Below are positions 60,801 to 64,000 of a stretch of DNA of 64,000 bases, one piece after another (within the stretch, counting starts at the first letter, position 1; each line of letters begins with the position of its first letter). The notes beneath the pieces were generated by a model. It saw nothing but the letters and a program-made list of their open reading frames with translations. It did no database searches and was not told the origin of the DNA. This DNA is from Desulfatirhabdium butyrativorans DSM 18734 (GTDB lineage Bacteria > Desulfobacterota > Desulfobacteria > Desulfobacterales > Desulfatirhabdiaceae): NCBI RefSeq assembly GCF_000429925.1, contig NZ_KE386985.1, positions 59,225 through 123,224 of the forward strand. The letters are read 5' to 3'. The translations under genes were made by a program, and so were the position numbers.

Positions 60801-62794
60801 GTTTTCTATGTGCGGCTCATGAATTTCCCGATGTCCTCTTTCGGACTGTGCGGGTAACCGGAGAGGCAGCGATACGAGATGTCATCAGAGGCGCCCTCAA
60901 CCAGAAACAGCAATATATCGAGACGGTATTTGAAGGCGGCCCGATTCCGGCAACGCTGACCCTTGCCGGGAATGCTGCGCCCATTGTGTTCCGGGAAGAG
61001 CCAAGCCTTAAACTCGGGAAGGAGGATGTGATACTCTTTACGGGGGGATGTTCGGGACTGATGCCCTATCTGGCGAAAGGTCTCGTTCCATACGGGTGTA
61101 AGGCTGCTTTTGTTGGGCGCACCCGGCTATCCCCGCGTTATGACCACGCAGAAACGGAAGGTCAGCAGATCGCTCCAAAAGCAAGGGAAATCATCCATGC
61201 CATTCAGAAACTGAAAGACGCAGGGATCGAAGCCGCATATTTCTCCGGGGATATGAACGATCCGGAAAGCGTTTCTTCGGTCGTACGCACGATTCAGGAG
61301 CGATTCGGGAATATTTCCGGCGTTGTCCATGGTGCGGGCATATTGCGCGACAACCGTATTCAAAGCATGACTGCCGAAGATTTTTCCGCCGTTGTGAACG
61401 TAAAGCTGACAGGGGCATGGCGCCTTTTTCAGGAAACACGGGGATCCATCAAGTTCTTTGTTTGCCTTTCCTCGATTGCCTGCATTCAGGGCAATGCGGG
61501 ACAGTTCAATTACGCTTGTGCCAACAGGGCAATGAGTGCCCTCATGCTCCACTTGAAAGGTATTCATGACGGGATTCTTTTCAAGGCATTCATGCTGCCC
61601 CCGATCGAGGGCGCCGGAATGGCGGAGAACCCGGATATCAAATCCATCATGAACTTGATAAACGCGGCTTACATCCATGTCGAGGAGCTTTCGCACCTGT
61701 TCTTGCGGGAGCTCTTCCTGGGCTCTTCGGAGGATGTTTGGGCGCTTTATATGCGCGCCCTCCCCGATGTAAAATCAGTGTGCCTCAAGGCCGATGATGC
61801 CGGATTCGATAGCGGTTTCGTGTGTAACGGGATGCTCTATGAGGGCAAGCGCTTCCCACTCATTGATTCGGTCTCGAATATGAATCTCAAGATGGCCGAT
61901 TGTGTCGCCGCAAGGGATTTTCATTCGGAGAAGGATCTATGGATTTCGGATCACAAGCCGTTCAAGTTCATAAAACACCCGCTTGTCTCCGCAATTATGG
62001 CTCTCGAATGTTTTATGGAAGCCGGCAGGATACTGCATCCGACGCTGAAGGTAACAGGGATTAGAGATGCACAGTTCCTGGACATGATCGAATGTCCCCC
62101 GGGTGTGACGCGACATGCGCAGGTTCATTGCAGGACACTGTCGTGGAAAGCCAAAGAAGTGGTCTGCGAGGGATTCCTTTCGTCAAAAGGGATTTCGTTC
62201 TCGCGCAGATCCGTTGAGCGAATGAACCCGGCATACAAGGCTCGGATTCTGCTGGGGATGACGCAGTGGGCCGACGTGGGATTGAGCGGTTTTCCCGTCA
62301 GAATGGAAGAACTGGATTCCCGGTTCATGAATCACGAGGAAGTGATCAGCTGGTATGAAAAGCGAAGCGATCTGCAAGGCCGATATCGGGTTGTAGAAAC
62401 GCTGGAAGGCACCGCTCCAAGAGCGGTCAGGGGCCGCGTGGTTTATCGCACCGGGGTGGATTTCAAGGCAACGAGAGAAACAAACTACCAGTATTCTCCG
62501 TATCTTCTGGAAGCGCTGCTTCAGCTTGTGAACTTTCATGTCATCATGAGAGATGAGACTGAACAGCGCTCCATGATCCCGCTGCGCATCGGTGAGGTGA
62601 TGTTCTGCCGCAAATGCTCGGATGGAGAAGAAGTGGATATCGAAGCACGTATGCGGGATCAGGATGATGAAGGGATCACCTGGGATGCCCGCGCTATAGA
62701 CCTGGAAGGCAATGTACTCATGACCGTGAAAAAACTCGGAATGGGCTGGTTTTATAAGGCAGTGTCTGAAAAAAGTACCATTGTTGACGGTTGA
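54857..62794 (+). CDS. Type I polyketide/secondary-lipid synthase, NPD-NPD-KS-AT-ACP-KR-DH
   Basis: 2645 residues, all domains in one chain. Residues about 1-300 are a degenerate and 345-640 an apparently intact nitropropane-dioxygenase-like flavin domain (IQGAMTWITDNPDFARRIAE; EGSEAGGHVG; LAGGFCNRETAFIAAMLGAD), the type used as enoyl reductase in PUFA synthases (PfaD). KS spans about 712-1170 (Cys914, His1055, His1091), AT about 1260-1560 (GHSLG, Ser1351), ACP about 1715-1785 (phosphopantetheine Ser1750 in DLSIRSSR), KR about 2055-2250 (Tyr2219) and a hotdog dehydratase about 2355-2630 (His2366 in ISDHKPF). No thioesterase is present; the divergent reductase may release the chain. Probably an iterative synthase of a reduced lipid. 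The upstream SDR and the NPD domain recall Pfa/Hgl-type systems. Confidence 0.9.
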   Translation: MSIQTDKPGIGFQFFPEHISSSVVGVARRKGVKAVFDLTGADLAASAGALLEANSDSETVELKLSANALFDPAVPGFLRKTKVTTVWVELHDGLVSDTGALLEKISELSDELTIIPVMGSMPLIQNIIENHPEIRLIALKGNEVSGFVGSETLFILYCAVRQLIQDRDKAPDLAIWGGMAFAEAVAAFVATGSKRIVFESVHWLTDLFSASEDFRNKVENLRPGHSDLVGLGLGTPCRLFDRGNSVAVKNLKDFENSLCGVEVTKENQRKFCERILRQLAPPNRGTFSRDTLTAMGIEAAFASSFVNRYGTGTETAIGGFITEIDRHLANAPKAVDTFASSPVAREMGVRYPFIQGAMTWITDNPDFARRIAEAGGLATIALGMMDETALEQRLGNLPQVMGDYPYAVNIITLNENPFRDVQLAWIKRTRPRFAVIAAGEPSHAASLLSAGIETIYIAPNEALLQLAFEAGVRFVICEGSEAGGHVGRYSTLTWAQVILDLKLRNPALFEGRRIILAGGFCNRETAFIAAMLGADAIQMGTAYLAVSDIIETGALRPLYQKMILKAEPEGTIVTGEATGLRVRSLKTHVIDAICSLERNYVSQKEDEASFRFKTEALSAGSLLIAARGVNRLDGAILDETTCLKKGQFMSGAAAGTIRSVKSAGELHVELAQGPLAPGLPFVGPLMQETVQDHGAQISRKVAMAAMRNNRSERIAITGMSVVNSLGKSPQEVWAASLNMESGIRYVPSDRWNHALFYHPRPGTPEKTYCKFGAFQKIDVNRRDIGVPPQDFRTMTNATRLTLWLASKAIQESGLINRDIPRERIAVLISQNSGEAAATLQDVIIRASASEIMEAVNRVVHLSPEKQAAVAEEIRAGRMAIDDTTLMGRLNCSASGFICNQFGFMGPSFSVSAACASSLVALYSAYQMIRNGVIDAAIVGGAEEYLTPMHFLEFSALGALAGISGGQMPPHLSSRPFDADRDGMVLGEGGGMIVIERESVARKQGARIHACITSMGASNNHLGLVESSRITQKIAIRASLLNLPYGPDRIGLVECHATATRQGDVEEVQALKSFFPSSGKTVLTSFKSQIGHTLGASGLISLIRGVMAMNAGIFPPTLNYRKPDPEIGVEGSGLAILSEPETWTREEGRPRRMQVNAFGFGGSNYVVQLEQAIDEDDSVLVSPKQTEERHEPIPADLPEGIFLFRTKIGGQPCRLAIQAESEASAVDLARKAESLGKEGGVTSKRLKALARQGVHLSVAGKAPELAFVFPGQGSHYAGMGRELYRSFPVIKEWMDRAASVAEFDLLHSIFHNSGEDARKTRWQQPALFTMEYAMAKYLWSLGIRPAALAGHSLGELTALCLAGVYSFEDGFRIVNKRAVCMDKACAMNLDPGAMMAVDAPMDVLLDFMSERRDVFLTNINSPSQLVIGGKTETVNSLGAELEKSGYRVTLLPVSMAFHSPMMKCIHDELATFMADIPFHAPRIPVVSNTTMEPFPGDPCEIRRIVMAHLESPVHWMANVRTLWNDFGIRLFVEVGPREVLCNLISGNIDEAECIPTCLPSAETLVFKTALARLFVRGNLTIQTPVRSISFPQAEELGATPATDQIAAADAGLAPGHFDSLEIVVQKQINSFMLQSFGRFLKPGILSAIRSKYDPAFSVQRLEAVLNRMFPGSGNACMADPYPPGQPEGASDFPVQPMASLFPSQRAVISGHGAGGEDVTEEVIRIIMDVTGYDREEIAPGMDLREDLSIRSSRLPVIMDMLEGHFGVKMEFQDFRDVHTVRDVSDRISRIMAREQSGLEPANRRRIVPAGEMVSTIGEAGEKQPIKRIVLKEVAIESTAIGLVELTPLDSVVVLSCGSGTDIRKQVGDMFRRDYGCNIVPMSFLEQGRDIKGAAFDPGMSEDACMAAGKLCNIELLAGMAIILDNDIETRIGSVEDVPRLLTGFFAWVKTFLESSAKKFVMLVDLSDRPFGIARLLSEGLLGGFLCAAHEFPDVLFRTVRVTGEAAIRDVIRGALNQKQQYIETVFEGGPIPATLTLAGNAAPIVFREEPSLKLGKEDVILFTGGCSGLMPYLAKGLVPYGCKAAFVGRTRLSPRYDHAETEGQQIAPKAREIIHAIQKLKDAGIEAAYFSGDMNDPESVSSVVRTIQERFGNISGVVHGAGILRDNRIQSMTAEDFSAVVNVKLTGAWRLFQETRGSIKFFVCLSSIACIQGNAGQFNYACANRAMSALMLHLKGIHDGILFKAFMLPPIEGAGMAENPDIKSIMNLINAAYIHVEELSHLFLRELFLGSSEDVWALYMRALPDVKSVCLKADDAGFDSGFVCNGMLYEGKRFPLIDSVSNMNLKMADCVAARDFHSEKDLWISDHKPFKFIKHPLVSAIMALECFMEAGRILHPTLKVTGIRDAQFLDMIECPPGVTRHAQVHCRTLSWKAKEVVCEGFLSSKGISFSRRSVERMNPAYKARILLGMTQWADVGLSGFPVRMEELDSRFMNHEEVISWYEKRSDLQGRYRVVETLEGTAPRAVRGRVVYRTGVDFKATRETNYQYSPYLLEALLQLVNFHVIMRDETEQRSMIPLRIGEVMFCRKCSDGEEVDIEARMRDQDDEGITWDARAIDLEGNVLMTVKKLGMGWFYKAVSEKSTIVDG

Positions 62795-62890
62795 CGGAAG
62801 AAGATTTGAGCCAGTTATGGCTACATGGCGCCTGAACAGAAACCCTGTTTTCCTGGAAGTCCGAACCTGACAAGGGCAAGATTTACCTTA

Positions 62891-62983
62891 GTGTCTGAAC
62901 GGAAAACACCTCTTCGGAGTAGCGCGTCGCCTGCGGGCAGGCAATGCGCTGTCCCGAATAGGGGTTTTCCTTCAAGTGCCCAC
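62891..62983 (+). repeat. Short MITE-like element (copy G)
   Basis: About 93 bp. The left end is GTGTCTGAACGGAAAACAC and the right end GGGGTTTTCCTTCAAGTGC plus a few bases. TACCTTA (62884-62890) and TACCTCA (62984-62990) flank it, a possible target duplication with one mismatch. The right end touches the stop codon of spoVR, so insertion may have set the end of that gene. Confidence 0.72.
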
Positions 62984-64000
62984 TACCTCAGGATGGTTTT
63001 CGAGAGTTTACGGTCCTCCATGGTGTAGAGCACCCGTTTCCAGGCAGCCGGAGGTGTTTCGGCCTCTTCCGGAACGCCCATGCCCGAAAACGTCATGATG
63101 GGCTCATCCGAGATCAGTTCGCTGGTCTCGAGCTTCACCGGTCCCCCCCACAGATAGGATACACCGATCAGAACATTGGGGATGAATTCGGTGACGAGTT
63201 GTTTGCCTTCGAATCGATGGTTGAGATACAGGATGTTTTTCTCCTGCCTGGGCGGCGGGATTTCGATATCGGGCGGATGATACAGGGAATCGATCACCAT
63301 GGCCCGGTAATCTTCCGCCTTGCGGCTTTTCACGATGTATTGCCATACCATCCGCTGTTCGTCGAGCCGCTGCTCGACAACGAAGAGTCGATACCGATCC
63401 ACGAAGCGTTGGTCAACGAAGCCGGAAATGAACTGAAAATCGTTCAGATTCCTGCGGATCTCGAAAATCCGGTCTCTGCCCCTGCCGGTAGTACGGTCGT
63501 ATCCCTCCCGCTGTCGATAATCGGATAACCGATCGTAGTCCCAATCCAGGCAGCCTTTTTCAGCCATTTCCTCGATATAGGCAAAAAGGCGCATGCCCAG
63601 GGCATAGGGATTCAATCCGACCCGCGGCAGGGATGTGACTTTTGCGTTGACCAGGGCGAAATCCACTTCATGGCCGTTGATTCGGTCATCCGCAAGAAAC
63701 AGCTTCTCATGCCAATAGCTGGCCCATCCTTCGTTCATGATTTTCGTGCGAATCTGCGGTTGGAAGAAGAGGGATGTGTCCCGCACGATCTGGACGATCA
63801 GTTTCATCCAGCGGTTTTCTTCCCGGTTCAGGAATGCCGAATGTTCCAGGATATATTGGACGGGATCGAGGCTTTCGCTTGGTGGGGCGATCAGGCTTTT
63901 GTTGAAAAAAGCCTCGAATTCGGGGTATTTTTGATTGACCTCCGAAAAGAAAATCTGGTCTGCGGATTCCCCATATTGATGGGTGGCTGCATTGTAGGCA
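62983..64000 (-). CDS. SpoVR-family protein (5' end beyond window)
   Basis: Partial: the frame stays open to the right edge, giving at least 338 residues of a family usually around 500. The visible part has QYGESADQIFFSEVNQKYPE at the edge, then EGWASYWHEKLFLADDRING, GLNPYALGMRLFAYIEEMAE, NDFQFISGFVDQRFVDRYRL and LYLNHRFEGKQLVTEFIPNV. SpoVR proteins are widespread outside spore formers, often with the PrkA kinase and the YeaH protein, and have no settled biochemical role. The stop lies within the edge of MITE copy G. Confidence 0.9.
   Translation of the reverse strand, partial: AYNAATHQYGESADQIFFSEVNQKYPEFEAFFNKSLIAPPSESLDPVQYILEHSAFLNREENRWMKLIVQIVRDTSLFFQPQIRTKIMNEGWASYWHEKLFLADDRINGHEVDFALVNAKVTSLPRVGLNPYALGMRLFAYIEEMAEKGCLDWDYDRLSDYRQREGYDRTTGRGRDRIFEIRRNLNDFQFISGFVDQRFVDRYRLFVVEQRLDEQRMVWQYIVKSRKAEDYRAMVIDSLYHPPDIEIPPPRQEKNILYLNHRFEGKQLVTEFIPNVLIGVSYLWGGPVKLETSELISDEPIMTFSGMGVPEEAETPPAAWKRVLYTMEDRKLSKTILR

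Overview
The window (64 kb, GC-rich, dense, both strands coding) looks like chromosome of an anaerobic Desulfobacterota bacterium, probably a sulfate reducer of the Desulfobacterales. This is an inference from family content: a selenoprotein read through an in-frame UGA, an rSAM/selenodomain (arsenosugar-type) cluster, a secondary-lipid type polyketide synthase, SulP and TauE transporters, a molybdenum hydroxylase, and intergenic spaces crowded with small repeats. No rRNA, tRNA, CRISPR array or intact insertion sequence was seen.

Layout. 0-2 kb: an ArsP-like permease behind a SigZ-like ECF sigma factor (minus strand). 2.4-5.7 kb: a large hybrid sensor kinase. 6.1-17.9 kb (plus strand): a polysaccharide locus with a glycosyltransferase/FkbM methyltransferase fusion, asparagine synthase, four glycosyltransferase domains in all, a radical SAM protein, a serine acetyltransferase homologue and an exported beta-helix protein; a DUF6922/AbiEii toxin-antitoxin-like pair sits inside the operon. 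18.5-21.6 kb: a SulP-STAS-cNMP transporter and a Fic protein whose catalytic His is Gln. 21.6-31.4 kb (minus strand): a long run, TVP38-family membrane protein, 6-phosphogluconate dehydrogenase, disulfide oxidoreductase, peroxidase-like CMD protein, ArsS radical SAM protein, a GrdB-like selenoprotein split by UGA, a MEDS-domain regulator, a sterol-desaturase-like hydroxylase and a fused rSAM/selenodomain transferase 1-2. 32.2-33.7 kb: an orphan gspG-gspH-gspI pseudopilin trio. 33.8-41.8 kb (minus strand): CDF transporter, XdhC, MFS transporter, the three subunits of a molybdenum hydroxylase, a STAS protein and a TauE exporter. 42.1-48.8 kb: minCDE, a degenerate glutamate-racemase-like protein, M48 peptidase with TPRs, QueH, YggS and Maf. 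49.5-53.3 kb: CoA-ester lyase, UbiB-family kinase, FKBP isomerase. 53.4-62.8 kb: a thioester-reductase-like SDR divergent from a 2645-residue synthase (NPD-NPD-KS-AT-ACP-KR-DH). The right edge cuts a spoVR gene.

The most interesting systems are the selenoprotein/rSAM cluster, which may build an unusual As- or Se-containing glycolipid-like product, and the giant synthase with its reductase partner, which may make a reduced secondary lipid. Between the genes lie at least three repeat families: a MITE-like element with 19-bp terminal inverted repeats (one copy with a 6-bp target duplication), heptanucleotide tandem repeats, and a larger palindromic REP family.
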